Assembly (NCBI GenBank): GCA_019914995.1
Contig: CM034129.1
Span: forward strand, 8,425,725 to 8,489,724
DNA: 64,000 nucleotides
Direction of reading: 5' to 3'
Origin: Acanthochlamys bracteata
Taxonomy: Eukaryota; Streptophyta; Magnoliopsida; Pandanales; Velloziaceae
This document shows positions 37,551 through 51,380 of this stretch, piece by piece. Every line of letters starts with the position of its first letter. The first letter of the stretch is position 1. The notes beneath the pieces were generated by a model. The model did not search any database and had not been told where the DNA came from. It saw only the letters and a program-made list of their open reading frames with translations. The position numbers and the translations under genes were made by a program.

Positions 37551-38849
37551 ATGATGCTTGAGAGTGGATACAAGAAGTCTGATGACATCTGTGAAGATGT
37601 GTGCGGCGGTCAGGTATTTAATTTTTTTATTGTTCTTTTAGATCTAAATCGAATTGATTTCGATTTTCTCTTGAAGGTTTTTTGGTATAGGGTTTCGATT
37701 TCTGTGATAAAGATTAAATTATGTTTCTTTTGATTGGGTTTTAAACTGCAGCAGTCATCAAGAGCGGCGTTGAGTAACCGGCTTCGGTGTTTAATTAGAG
37801 GGTTTGATTTCAGAGCACTGCTTGTATTGTTCGTCGGTGTTCCCTTGTTCATCTTTGGAATCTATCTCCATGGTCAAAAATTTACTTATTTCCTTCGTCC
37901 GTTGTGGGAATCACCGCCCAAGCCGTTCAATTACATCCCTCATTACTATAACGAGAACATTACCATGCCCGATCTCTGCCGCCTTCACGGTTGGCGCGTG
38001 CGCGCAACCCCTCGCCGTGTTTTCGATGCGGTCTTGTTCAATAACGAGCTCGATATTCTCGCTATTAGATGGCAAGAATTGCATCCTTATGTCTCTGAAT
38101 TTGTTCTCTTGGAGTCTAATTCGACATTCACCGGCATAGTCAAACCCTTGTTCTTCGCCAAGAATCGGGATAGATTTGCCTTTGCTGAGTCCAGATTGAC
38201 TTACGGCACTGTGGGCGGGCGTTTTGTCAAGGGGGAGAATCCGTTTGTGGAGGAGTCGTACCAACGGGTCGCCCTGGATCAGCTTATCCGAATCGCAGGC
38301 ATAGCGGAGGATGATTTGTTGATTATGTCGGATACTGATGAGATCCCGAGTGCTCATACTATTAATCTGCTGAGATGGTGTGATGATATACCGGAAAAGC
38401 TTCATTTACAGTTAAGGAATTACTTATACTCTTTCGAATTTTATCTGGATGATAAGAGCTGGAGGGCATCGGTGCATCGCTACAGGCCGGGGATGACACG
38501 GTATGCTCATTTCCGACAAAGCGATGAACTGCTTGCGGATTCTGGGTGGCATTGCAGCTTCTGCTTCCGACATATTAGTGAGTTTATTTTCAAAATGATG
38601 GCTTACAGCCATGTGGACCGTGTGAGATTCAAGTACTACTTGAACCCTTCAAGAATACAGGATGTCATATGCAAAGGGGCTGATCTGTTTGATATGCTTC
38701 CGGAGGAGTATACTTTCAAGGAGATAATTGGGAAGTTGGGGCCGATTCCTCGATCCTACTCTGCAGTTCATCTGCCTGGGTATCTATTGCAGAACTTTGA
38801 CAAGTACAAGTATTTGCTGCCTGGGAATTGCATGAGAGAGAGTGGCTGA
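37551..38849 (+). CDS. GT17-family glycosyltransferase (MGAT3-like), two exons
   Basis: Member of glycosyltransferase family 17, which includes animal N-acetylglucosaminyltransferase III; plant members sit in the Golgi with unknown acceptors. Exon 1 is 37551-37613 and exon 2 is 37752-38849, in phase 0, giving 386 residues. The short first exon supplies [12 protein letters not shown], a conserved plant N-terminus. A single membrane anchor lies at residues 43-60 (type II topology). The catalytic part includes [16 protein letters not shown] and the metal-binding type SDTDEIPS with D215-D217-E218. An ATG pair at 37551 and 37554 makes the start ambiguous by one residue. The acceptor is a NAGNAG (gcagcag), so a one-Gln shorter form (385 residues) is possible. 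Confidence 0.93.
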
Positions 38850-40940
38850 CTCTCATCATGGTTGCTGTAGAAGACGACCTAGTTTTTGTGTCCACAGCAC
38901 TGTACCGGATACGGAATAGCTAATTCATAGCTGGATTATCCATCTCGGGTGAAGGATTGTGAATGCTTGGATGATTCTTTTCGGATTGGTATTCTGAGGA
39001 TCCTTCTGTAATCCCGTCGTGCTTTCTTTGTGGACACATCTAGCTGATGGAGCTCATCGGAGACTACAGCTGCCATGGAAGAGTATTATGTCATGCCACA
39101 CATTGTTGTAATTCCAGTTTTCGTAAGAGAAATGCAAACTTCTGTTCTGCGATATTGTTTGTCCGCTGCGCTAATTTATTAATGTATTTAAAATCGCCCT
39201 TGCCTTAGACAATCCTATTGACTTTTTGATTGTACCATCTGGTATGCTTAGACTTTTTATTTGATTTCATTGGTTTTTCTTATTCTTGTAATTCATCATC
39301 TGACATGCATATGCTATTAATCATTCTTCTGTTGAGCATCTTGTCATGCCCGTTGAAAGGTCTCGAAAATTCAAAATGATGCTGACTTTTGAAAAATTGT
39401 TACTAGTGGGAAGCCATATTGGAAAGGTTTCAATGTTTGGTCGGCTGAAGTATATCATGTAATAAGAAAGGTTTCAGACTCCATAGGTGTTTACAGCTTT
39501 TGTTGCTAAACTTCCCACAGTCATGGCTCTGCTCAAACAATTGGGGAACTATGACATGGTAGCCAATTTTCAATACTAATTTTCTGGCAAGTTTGGAATT
39601 GTCATTGAACACAAGTGTATTTGGGGTTAGTATTGTATATATTCAGGGTGATTGTATATTCCAGGGACATGAAGATACCTTTAGACAAAGTTGATTGACT
39701 TTTTTAGCTATGACATGAGATTAAGCACGCTTGCTTGTAGGTAGGTAGCAATCATTTTTTTCTTGTACCAATGCTCATATGCATATTTGTTTCAAAGAAA
39801 GCAGTTGTTTCCTTAAGCAAATTCTGGAGTTATTTTTGAGACATTTTGATGCTATCAGTTTCAAAATCGTATAAAGAGTTTATTAAAGCAAGGTTCTGCA
39901 TAATTCCTGAAAACATGAATCTCTCTGTAGATGTGTAGGATTTATCACCAGAGTTATCTGCATGATGTGACGACTTAGGAAGCAGATTGAGGATAGTGGA
40001 AAGCTGCCAAATTGCATTATCATTATTGGCCTCCAAGTTGGATTAAGGCCTAATTAGAAGGGAAAACTCTAGGACTGTTGCATAAGTGAAAAACAAATTA
40101 ATCAATTTAGAAATGAGCCAGCAATTTATATTGAGCTAGCCCAAGTGAATTCTAATTTGGTGACTAAACAATCCAGTACTTAATAATTTTATATTAACTA
40201 AAAAGATAATGTACTATATGTAAAAGATGCTAATTTCTAATTAATTAGCCAATTATTTTAGCTTGGAAATTTGATTCTTGATTTAGCTACAGATATGGAG
40301 CTTATAAAGTTATAATCAGTAAATAGTTGGACAAGAGTAAAGTTGGCTGACAAAAATACTTGTTTATTTATTTGGAAGTAAATTTACAAATAAATATTTT
40401 CTAAATGAGTTTTTAAAATATAAGTATTCAAGATGCGCGTCTATAAAATAATTTGTGAAAGTAAATATTAGAAACCACAAAAAAATGATCTTTTGATGAA
40501 GAGAATTATTTTCAGTATCACCTTCTGCAAATAACTAAATCCAAAATGTTTTCTTAGGAATGCAAGTTCCGTTCCGTAGAGATATTTTAGAGTATTTTAT
40601 AATAAAAAATTTTAACCAAAAAATATTTTTTTAATTTTTTTAAGTAAATTTAATTTTTTATTCAAAAAATAATAATAATAAAACTTACGACATAAATTTT
40701 TTGTATTTTTTAAAAATTATAAAAATTTTTATTTAAAAATATAAAATTAAAATAAGTTAATAAGAAATCTCGAACAGCATCTAAATTTTCTGTTATCCCT
40801 ACAACCGAAGCTGATCTAAGTCAGGAACCATGTCAGATTTTGATAGCTGTGTTTGTGATGTGCGGTCTGGTAGACACTTTTTTTTAATACTTTATTTTGA
40901 ATCTTTTCAAACCAATTTAACGTTTTATTAAAAAATAATA

Positions 40941-40971
<31 letters not shown>

Positions 40972-42156
40972 AATTATACAACAATGAATATAATTTTATT
41001 TTAATTTATATAAAACAAAATATTATAATGTAATATGAAAATATTACTGTAAGTACTGTTAAAACATTTCTAAAACAAACGAATGGCTTATCTTGTAACT
41101 GATAATCTGTAGAAAGATAATAATTTCTTAAACACTAATTGAAGTTTTTCTTCTCGGGAAATTTCGTAGATTCCTTTTTTGTGTTGATGAAGTGGCTTTA
41201 CCTGTTTCGTACCAGCACATTAAATAGCAATCTCTAGAACTTATTCACGTGTGTGGGGGCTGCCGTGATCATTCACTATTGATCTTGACCGACGACCGCA
41301 GTTGTTTTCCGACGAATTTGAAGGGTCTTACATTTTTCTAACATTCTTATCCACGTTAAAATCATTTGCTGTCGTTTTGCTAAAATTAAATGAAATATTT
41401 GCCAAACGTTATAACAAATAGTGCCTTCATTTGGAATGTCAAACTTATCGGAAATATTTTTCGTGTTTATGTTGTTGGTGCTACTTAGGAAGTTATATAT
41501 GACAATTTCACGCTTGTATAATTACATTTGTTAGTAAATTTCGTCCATGTTTTTATAAATTTTGCAAAATTTTAGATTGAAATTTTCAGAATTCTAGCAA
41601 TATTTGCACTTAATGTATTATTCAGTTGTATAAAATTTATTTTTAAAAAAAATTTTCAAATTTGAATTTATTTTGAAAATTTTCAGAACTTATTTCTAAC
41701 TTAATTTTGCTGAATTAAATTTCATATTTTAATTTTATAAATTAATTTTTTATTAATTGAAAAACGGTCTTAATTATTATCATTCTCCATTAACTTTTGG
41801 CGAAAGATTTCATTAATCTAAGAAATTTTGGGTTACTTAGAAAACCTAGATTATATTCAAAATTTTCTTGCAACTTCAGTGAGAGACACCACGTTGAGTT
41901 TCTGATATTATCTACGAACTTGATCCGATTTTGATTTTTCTTGTAGTATTTAGCTTTCAATTTCATGCTGCAATATTTAATTCCATCATAAATGAATGTC
42001 TTTTCTAATACTTTATTCTTCAATTATTTATCGACGATGCAGAACAAAGTTTTTCTATTAATTTCATTTTTTATTTTAGCAAATTTTCGATTCCTTAGGT
42101 AACTCTCAATTACATTCAAAGAAGTTAAGAGCTACTAAAAAGTAATACTCTTATTG
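38850..42156. other. Intergenic with AT-rich MITE-like blocks
   Basis: Begins with the GT17 3' UTR. AT-rich MITE-like blocks lie near 40560-40780 and 40870-41080, the latter with a (TA)n run at about 40947-40970. The open frames here lack recognisable content. Confidence 0.4.
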
Positions 42157-42164
42157 ATTTGGTT

Positions 42165-42920
42165 TTAGGTGTGATAATGTATGATCCGATTTAAAAATTC
42201 AATTCAAAATCAAATTAGTTAATTCGAATTAGAATTGATAAATTTGATCCATACAAATTTATAGATTGGATTAGGATTGAATGAATTTGATCCGGTTATT
42301 AAATAGGTTGATTCAAAACGACCCATCAATTATAATTGTCATCTCTTAAAAAAATAATTCTTTTTCATTTTTAAAAGAAAATTTGGGCAAAAAAATCGAT
42401 AATAGAATTTATAAATTATTATAATTATGGTAAATTTATAATTAATCATTTATTTTTTTGCTTTAATATAATGGTGCAAGATAAGAATTATAATATTTTT
42501 AAAAATACTACTATATAGGTATTTCTTTAACGATTAATTTGGATTTTATAAAAACATTTTATCAAACTCTTGTCTGCAAATTATATTTTATCAAAATTTT
42601 TATCGAAAGTATTACTATGTATTGTAATTATAAAATTTCAGTTGTCAATATATATTTTATAAAGTAAAAATAAAAAATAAAAATTTCTTCGAACATTTTA
42701 AAAACTGATGAAAAAACTAAGGCATGCATATTTTGATAGACACTCACCACAATAAGAATACCGTTCAATATTTATTCTAACCGATTCTATAATTTTCTCA
42801 AATTTAATAGTTTAAAATAAAAATTAATAATTTTAATTATTAAATATATCAATTTGAATTTGATTCGATTATTAAATGAATTGATCTGAAACTGAACTAC
42901 TAATTTGAATTGCCACTCTT
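42165..42920. mobile_element. hAT-like non-autonomous element
   Basis: Ends TTAGGTGTGATAATG and, other strand, AAGAGTGGCAATTCAAA. Target duplication ATTTGGTT at 42157-42164 and 42921-42928. It is the same family as 34281-35121 in inverted orientation, sharing the subterminal 'ttattaaat' and 'gaatttgatc' phrases. It is 756 bp and non-coding. Confidence 0.85.
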
Positions 42921-42928
42921 ATTTGGTT

Positions 42929-44852
42929 TATAATATTTTAGTCCGTTTGTGAATGAGGCCATATCTTGTAATAAAATTGTAAGATAAGATAATAATTTAT
43001 TGCAATCATATTTTTATCTGCTTTTTTTACTCACTCGATCTCTCACATTACGTTAGCAAATTACAATTTTACATTATTCACTAAAGATTAACTGTAATCA
43101 AAGGAAGACATAAACAAAATAAAGAAGAACTAGTGTTTATTATATGTGGATAATTAAAAAAATTATCTCTGAAGAAGTTTAAAAGTTATTATAGTCATTG
43201 TATCGTTCTGCTTTTGGCATTGTCGACTTTTCAAGACAAAGAGTAGACTTCTGGATTTTAATTTTCTTTTTAACACGTTGTTTACTTATGAGTTGTTGTC
43301 ATGTTTACAACTTGTTGAAAATTCATACTTTTCTTACAAAAGTACAAAATTTTTCCAGCTTGTTTTTGTTTTCAGTGGCTAACCAATTGTGTTGAAATTT
43401 CATCTTTGAACCATTCCTTAAACATAAATGTATTCGTTCTTTTTGTCTTTACTAGAGCAGAATGCTAAAACTTTGTCCCTGATGGCATGTTTATTTCATT
43501 TGAATTTGAAATTTCAAAAACGAGTTTAAAAAATATTTTTAAAAAAATTAATAAATGAAAATAATTTTTTTATTTTATTAAAATAAATATTTTAACTACA
43601 AAATATAATTGTTAAAATTAATTTTAAAATAAATTTAAGTTTTATACTTATTTTTTATTAAAACTGAATGGAAAGTGAATTTTTTTTTTAAATGAATATG
43701 TGAATATGCCTAAATAAGACCGAAAAGTTATCAACTTTATTAGTCTTGCGCAAAAAGAAGTCGTAAAAAGTCTACGATCAGAAGTAAACTAAACGAAAAT
43801 TTCAGAAATGGTTAATCAATCATATGCTTCTTCTGCGTGTGATAAGCTATATTTATTGCATCAGCAAATAAATAAAGAAATTACGCCATCATAGAATTGT
43901 AGTTGATATTTTTTGTAATCGTAGAGGTCTATAACCTTACAATTTCGCAGAAGCCATTCAACCATAAAGAACTTTGTAAAAGAATTTCAGTAGTCGTTGC
44001 TTGTGCTGATAAGGTAGAATAAAAGTAAATCACTATCATGAAAACCGAAATGTGTAAGACATTGTTTGTAAAATTAATATTTTTTTTTGTTAGTATTAAG
44101 TTTGATTTTTCTATATATATTAGTAAAATCAAAAGTACACCAACTAATTCTGATAAGTTTCAACTTTAAATTACAGCGACAAGAAAAGTTATTCAACCGA
44201 AGAATTAGTTCAACGTGTGCTAGAATGGGCTTAGACGCAGTTTGGCACTGCGTTTGAACTGTATTTCATTTTCATTTTGTAATAAATTTTTATAATATTT
44301 ATAGAAATTAATTTAAAATTTTGAAAAAATATAAAATATTTATATAATCGTAAAATTGTATTATTATTTTAAATAAAAAGTAAAAATTTTTTTAAAAATA
44401 TTTTTTTATTTTAAAAATTTTTATTTTATAATTCTTTTGAATATTATCTAACATAAAGGAAAAGGAATATTTCCAAATGTATTGATCTAAATCTAAATTT
44501 GTTAGTGGTTACTCCTGTACGGACCATCAAATTTTTATGTTTTTATATTAGACCTTTAAGCAATCATGGAGACTAACTAATATCTTTCAGTATCAATAAT
44601 CAATAATAATTTGATTCAGGAAACAAGTTTTGAAGCCCATTTATTTATGGATTTTGGTAGTCCATGCACAGCTTATCTAGCCCATATGTTGCAGACCAAA
44701 TTAAACACATTTATGTATGTTACAAATCATGCCAGGTGGACCATGTTGAAATGCAGCACAACATAATGCACAAATGCTGATCTTAAATTGATCATATATT
44801 CATACTTCAAATGATTCTCAGCTAAAAATGCAGTACTTGAAACTTAGTATGC
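42929..44852. other. Intergenic with AT-rich MITE-like blocks
   Basis: Blocks near 43485-43715 and 44240-44450 resemble the AT-rich MITE family. No gene is supported. Confidence 0.4.
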
Positions 44853-46505
44853 TTACCAGTAGTCATAGCAAGAAAAAGAACCATCTCTGAAATGGTGAAA
44901 CCTGTTCCTATCTCTCACAATAATTTTCTTCCGGTAATAACTTCCACATCAGCTTAGTTGCTGAGTTACAGTCCGTGCAAACTCGCAGGTCTTTGCATGC
45001 GGATTGATTCTCCATGCAGAGATCTAAGAAGCCTGTATGCTATAGCTAGCTTCTTGCTATGATGAGTGATGGAAACTTCTTTCACATCCTCTTCTGCTTC
45101 AAGTCTTGCCTCAGTTATGTTAGGCTCGTAGCCTAGCAACTTGATTTCTATAATCACTTCTTCGAGTTTATTGTATATTTCCTTTTGATTCAGGTTGATA
45201 AACATCATCTGCAAAGAATTAATAATTGCTCCACCAAGCTCAATCAAATTACATTCAGGAATTTTCTTGATTCCTTTTTCCCGCATTTCAGTCCTCACCT
45301 TCATCACTTTACCTTTCTGCAGATGATGCATAGATGTTTGACAAGAGTATATAATCCCTGCTATGATTCGACTCCAGCTTCTGAAGTTGCCTCAATGACT
45401 CGTCACCTACTTGAACAATTTTATGTCTTACATGAGGCTAGTGGTGTTCCCCATACAATAGCACTTGGTTTGATAGGCATTTGATTTATTAATTGAAGTG
45501 CTCCTTGATCACCAGCTCGGCTAAGATATCAACCGTGAAACTGTAGTGTTCAATCTACGCTTCTATGCCATAGCACTGAGTCATACCATCAAAATAATGG
45601 CTCCCTCCAATAACTAATCCACGTGACTTCATGTAGAGAGTACCCCAGTGAATGTAATCTCATTCTGAGTAAGACCAGCTTCTAGGATTAAATTGAAGTA
45701 TCAGACAGCCTCCTTGCCTTGCCCATGATTAGCTAAATGCTGGATCAGCACGGTGTAACACCTTGCATTTTTAGATGGCATCTCGTCAAAATATATTTAT
45801 TGTATTTCTATTGCAACCACACTTTGCATAAATATCCATGAGAGCCATGCCAAGGTTCACGGGTGAACAACATCCTCTTCCCCCTGACGTATGAATGCAC
45901 CCATTTCCCAGTCCTCCCAAAACAGCACAGACAGAGAGGACACTGACCATGGTTACCTCATTTGGCAACATCTGCAATTTGGATTTGGTTGAACACTGGA
46001 GATCGTAGAAGTCCAAGCAACAACATCTCTACATGGCATCTCATCATACAACCTCACCGCCTTATCAACTTGCCCACATTTTGCATAAATGTCAACTAAA
46101 CAAGTAACAGGATTTTGACTATCCATCAAAGCATTCTTCTCAGCATACTTATTATACCCACTCGCCAAGTTCTAACTCCCCCAACCTAGCACAAGCAGTC
46201 AGCACACTTATCAAGGTAACTTCATCAAATTATGCTCCATGATGGAGCATGTACGGGAAGAGTGCTACAACTTCACTCTGTTCTCCACCTTTAAAATACC
46301 CCGTAAACATAGAATTCCACGTGACAGTACCCTTGTTCAGCATTCCATCAAACAATTGGCGAGCGGCTGCAACCGGTCCGCAACTTCCTTACATATGAAT
46401 CATGCTGTTCACCACAAATTCATCATCAAGAAGCAGGCTTCAATACCTGCCCATGAACTTATGTTCCTTCATGTAGAGACCGGTTACGGGACTACGCGTT
46501 AAGGA
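44853..46505 (-). pseudogene. DYW-class PPR protein pseudogene
   Basis: Organellar RNA-editing factor remnant. Reading from 46505 downward, broken frames give VHGQVLK, AARQLFDGMLNKGTVTWNSM, CLVDIYAKCGQVDKAVRLYD, MPNEVTMVSVLSVCAVLGGL and a block around QNEITFTGVL and YFDGMTQCYGIE. The E domain follows (EKGIKKIPECNLIEL, EIYNKLEEVI, LGYEPN), then the DYW domain ending at CYDYW-stop (44853). In the DYW zinc motif the usual HSE reads HSK, while CTDC is kept. At least several frameshifts and stops separate these pieces, and no intact start is seen. The gene is clearly dead. Confidence 0.88.
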
Positions 46506-48854
46506 CGCAAGAAAAAGTGTGGGGATCAGGTATGCTAAAGAGCTTTCGAGCATTTCCTCAAACATGAGAGTGCATTATGAGGAGAGTCAGATCTCACAGC
46601 GCTCTAATGAGAATCTTATAGGCTTCGGTCTGAGCGCAAGGGTGACAACCTACGACGTTAAAGACATATGCAATCGTGGCAGGTATGATCGAAAATGCGC
46701 CGGATTTAAGAGGAGGCTTGGGCTTTCCGGAGATCGCCGACGGTTTCGCATCGGTGGATTAGTTTGGAGGGAATGGCAGGGAGGTTTTGGTAAGGAGAGG
46801 ACTTGGCAGGGAAGACATGGCAGGGACGACACTACCGGCCATTCAAATCGAGCATTTTTTATGCCCAGCACGTTTAGAAAAAAATGAGTACTGAAAATAG
46901 ATCAAATTTTTCAAAGAACATATTTGTTTTCGAACTTAGACATTTTATGACCATTTTTGGCTCCGCTTATTTGCTGTTTTTGGCAAAAATTAAACACTAA
47001 ATAATAAATTGAATATTTGATAAAACTATTTATTGTAAAAAATAAGATTATTTTTGCTCATAAAATAAAAAATAGCAAAATGATCCTTTTCCGGAAAGCA
47101 CTGCGATTTTTTTCTCAAAATTTCTTAAAAAACATATTTGTGCATATAAATTAAAATAATTACAATATTTATAAACTATCGTACCACTTTACTTACTCTA
47201 TCCTCTCTGATTTCTCGCTCTCTCTCGAGTTCTCTCCCTTATTTATTTATTTTTTTCCGTTCTCTTCCTAACAGTAAGCACCATTCCTCACGACACCCCA
47301 TCGTCGGAGCGCTACTTTTTTCCTCCAGTGTCGATTTCTTTCTTTCATACTTCCGGCGTCCTTCTCCTTTCCATCGGCGTCGCTCTAGCGAGCCATTTGA
47401 GGCAGATCCAGATCCACCGAAGAAATCCTAAAATTCGCTGGAGTTCTCCGCCGGCGAATCGACAGCGCCAAAATGTGAAAAATTATCTTCTCACACAGAC
47501 AAAATTTATTGCTTTATCAATTCGGCTAAATTTTTGTTCTGGTGCTGAGACGAACTAGTTCGTCGAGCCCTTCTCTCAAGTTAGTACTTTCAAGCTATTT
47601 CGTAGAGTCCTTCTATCAAATTAGTGTATGAGAGAAATTAGAGATAGTTACTATCCTACCAGACCTCCTATCAGTTAGAACTGAGTAGTGAGTGCATTTT
47701 GCACTACCTACAACATATGAGCTTCAATTCATCCTCCACCATTGATTTTGAAGACCTAGTCTACATAGCTTGTTTACTGTCTGCATAGTTTTATGGCTTT
47801 TGTTAGTTCATTCTTGGTGCAATATTTTTTGACTACCGATCAAAAGTTGTTCTATGACCCATTCTTGCATTTAATTAGCCTTTGTGATTTCCTAGTGATC
47901 CATGCCTGATTTTTTATCTGCTCTTAATTTCTCTGTATCTTTTAGTTCTATACGATTCTTTTTTATGGTCTTATTATGTATCTAATTGTGTTGCATGGGG
48001 CGATTGATTCTATAAAAATGCACTTGGCTCTTCCATTTCTTACTAATGCAATCATCTTTGTTTGTCAGTTTTTTAAGTTTTGGTTAAGTTTATAGGATTT
48101 TCACAGTATTTAGAAGTACATTAGTATATGGTTGTACACTTACTTGTATTGATTTGTGAATAGTTATGGATTCAAGTTAAAACATTTACAGATGTGATAA
48201 TCCTTTTTAGTTCTCCTTAAGTTAGGACTCGTACGTATCTTTCAGTTGTTGGCTAAATCTCACCCTTATTGATGATTTTGTAGTTTAGTGGATATGTGCA
48301 TCTAAGGGTGGCATTAAATCTAATCTATAACAGTTGCTTAATAACAGATGAATCATTCTATATGTTTAGTGTGCTATTATAGATATAACCTCTTGTAGAA
48401 CATATTTTTTGTCAGCAAGTTTCTATTGTTTTGTGTAGCTAACTACACTATTTATATGCTCTTATTTGATTAATATTGTTGTTCGTTCTGCAGTGTGTAT
48501 GTTTGAGGTCATGGCTGTGGTTTTAAGCATAATAAAAATTCTGAAAACGACTTTGTCTATTTTTCGTTCTGGTTTTAGAATGCTACTAAGAAAACTGATT
48601 GAATTTTGCATCCATTGAATTGAGGCATGATGTTGTCAAGGTTGCAGATTACAAATTTAACTTAAACTCAAATTCTTTATAGTTACGTATATATAACAGT
48701 TTCCTCTTTTGCTACTGACATTTAATAGTAGTTGCTAGTTGATTAAGAATCCTAAATATCTGCTGGTACAGCTGAACCTCAGAAACTTAACATTTGTCAT
48801 GTAAATCTAAGTAAATGAAAATATTCATGTTTATTGCTAATGTGTTTACTATAG
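46506..48854. other. Intergenic, leader-like region without a recognised gene
   Basis: Pyrimidine-rich, CG-containing DNA at 47200-47560 looks like a plant 5' leader, with a tandem near-duplicate of ~34 bp around 47557-47625. The open frames 46519-46887 and 47328-47558 have no recognisable content. RabA exon 1 was not found upstream of the Rab pseudogene. Confidence 0.4.
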
Positions 48855-49286
48855 GGCTGTCACCAGTGCATACAACAAAGACGCTTTTAAGGCAATGCTG
48901 GTGTATGACATATCAAAGCGCTAAAGCTTCGACCACATCCCTCGTTGGCTTGAGGAACTTCATGGCCATGCAGACAGGAACATCATTATAATGTTGATAG
49001 GGAACAAGACTAATCTCGAGGACTAGAGGGCTATCCCAACTGAAGACGCAAAAGAGTTTGCTTAGAGGGAAGGACCCTTCTGGAGACATCAGCATTGAAT
49101 GCCACCAACATCGAGACAGCTTTTATGGTTGTCCTCACAAAGATCTTCAACATAATGAGCAAGAAGAACTTGACTTCAGATCCGCAAGCAAACGACAACT
49201 GTGCACCAAATCTGGCTGGGACAAATATTCTAGTCCCTGAACCTGCTTAAGAGATTCCAATGACTAGTACTTACTGCAGAACGTGA
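48855..49286 (+). pseudogene. RabA-type small GTPase pseudogene, exon 2 only
   Basis: Starts right after an intron-acceptor-like 'ctatag' and reads AVTSAYN, LVYDISKR-stop-[33 protein letters not shown], PTEDAKEF. The remainder, in shifted frames, corresponds to the ETSALEATNVETAF region and ends in YCRT-stop. The canonical guanine-binding NKxD reads NKTN, and the usual double Cys prenylation end has only one Cys. Stops and frameshifts show it is dead. Resembles the RABA5 branch by its PTEDAKEF block, from memory. Confidence 0.85.
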
Positions 49287-51380
49287 TTTCCACCATATTG
49301 TGTTTGATCTTAGACTCTAACGAATGCCTCTATATTATTTGATTTTGAGTAATGCAATACACGAAATGTAATAGCTTGATTTATTTTATTCTAGAACTGA
49401 AAATATTGTCTGTTAATAGATAACATATTGCTGCGAAGATTGCTTGTTTTACTCATTACATTTATCAGCTTCTAATTAAGCTTGCATTTCTGAGTTTTTT
49501 TTTCACAACCTGAATGCTGGAGTTTTGGTATTGAAAGGCATTTTAATGGATTATGCTCTACGATATAAGAACATTTCAATAGATCGTGCTTAACAATATT
49601 ATTGAACTCTCTTGTAAGGTCAAAAGTTATCTATTTGATTGAAGATGTTAAAACTATTTAGAGTTTTTGCACAAATAATTTTAATAATTAGAAATACAAT
49701 TATCTCCTTAACATATATTTTTATTATTTATTATTATATTAAATAATAGTATATTATATATTTAAAAATAATTTTAAAATATTATTACAAAATAATATAT
49801 TTATTAATAAGTTTATAAATATTAATATGAATATATAAAACAAAAAATATTTTAAAATATGTTATAAAAATTAATTTTTAAATAATTAGATTATCATGAA
49901 AATAAATTAAAATTTTTAACAATACATTATGAAAATATACCCAAAAATATTTCGATTATTATATATTTCATTCACTTATGAGCATAATTCCACCCAAATA
50001 TATTTTCAATTTTTTTTATAACAAAATTTTAAATAGTAAAATTTATTCAAATAAAATTTAGAAAAAAGACAGCTTACTAATTAAAAGTTCAACCATTTTT
50101 TTCATCAAAAACATATAAACAACAGTTTTTGCTAAAAAATTTTAAATTTAAAATTTAGTCAAACATGACCAATCAGTTAATAACAAAGTTTGTTTTTTTT
50201 TTCTTTCAAGTATAAGATATAATTGACATTTGAAAAGTGACATAGCCTGAAAATTCAAATAACAGGTGTGCAAAGTTTAATGTTTATTCAAGTTACTAAT
50301 ATATTAGGTGAATTCCAAATATATTAAACACGTAAGCTCAAATTTTGTTATTATAATTTTACTTTTTAGAAATTTAGTTGAAAATTATTTGTTTGTAAAA
50401 AGGACATAATCTATATATCGATCCAACAGAGTTCAGAAATAATATTCAAAAGCAAATTCATATCACAAATATAAATTTGAACACTAGATCTCAAATTCTT
50501 AATAGCGTTGTAACATATACGTAATATTTCTTTTTCTTAATGGTTTGTTTACCGGCCCACAAATATATTTTTCAAAATAAATTATTTTATCAAAAATTAT
50601 TTTATAAAATTCAATAATAAAATTAATTTTAATACAAAATAATATTAAATTTATTTTTATTATAGTTTTAATTATTTTTTAAATTTTATTTTTAAAAAAT
50701 AAATTTATTTCAAAATAAATACGCTCTATGTAATTGTCAGCTACGTGGCAGAGGTGCTAATTAATACGTTATTTTAGATATTTTACATGTCTCCTTTGAT
50801 CATGATTTCATTAGCCATTAAATGAAACTTTTAGCTAGGTACTTTTAAATTACTGAGGATTAAATATGAGAACATAATATGAAAATATGTTTAGAATGAT
50901 AAATTTTCAATTAATATCGTCTACAATGTAAAAACCAAATTAAAGAACAATTTTTTTATTTTTTTATTTCATTCATCATTTTAATTTTAATTTTTTGTTT
51001 TCTAATAAATTTCTACAGTATTCTAAATATTTGCTTAAAATTTTAAAAATATAATTAAATACGTTAAAAAATTAAATTTCATTTTTTTTAAATGTTATAC
51101 AACAATTTTTTTTCAAAAAAAGACTTTTATGACCCCTAAAGCTTCAAGGATAAGATTGATCGACACGTTAATATCCCTCAAGAAAGACCCAAAACCTTTA
51201 AGTTTCACTTTATTTGCTTTAATTTTCATGCAAAAGGAATTAATTTATTCGAGGAAAAGAGAAGGCATCTAATAAAAGTAAAAAGCTCACTGAAAAAATC
51301 AAAAGCTTCATTCCCATTTAACCATAACAAGAACATCTGTATTAATTAAACAAATTGAGATCCCCCACCACAATGAAACA
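49287..51380. other. AT-rich intergenic before the His-rich cluster
   Basis: No gene. Very AT-rich, with blocks near 50545-50735 and 50940-51120 of the AT-rich MITE style. Confidence 0.4.

Noticed and set aside
37911..38405. Minus-strand 164-residue frame over GT17
   Set aside because: Shadow of the GT17 exon, with no recognisable content of its own.
46519..46887. 122-residue plus-strand frame near the PPR pseudogene
   Set aside because: Repetitive Arg/Gly composition with no recognisable content, and the overlapping minus frame is equally open.
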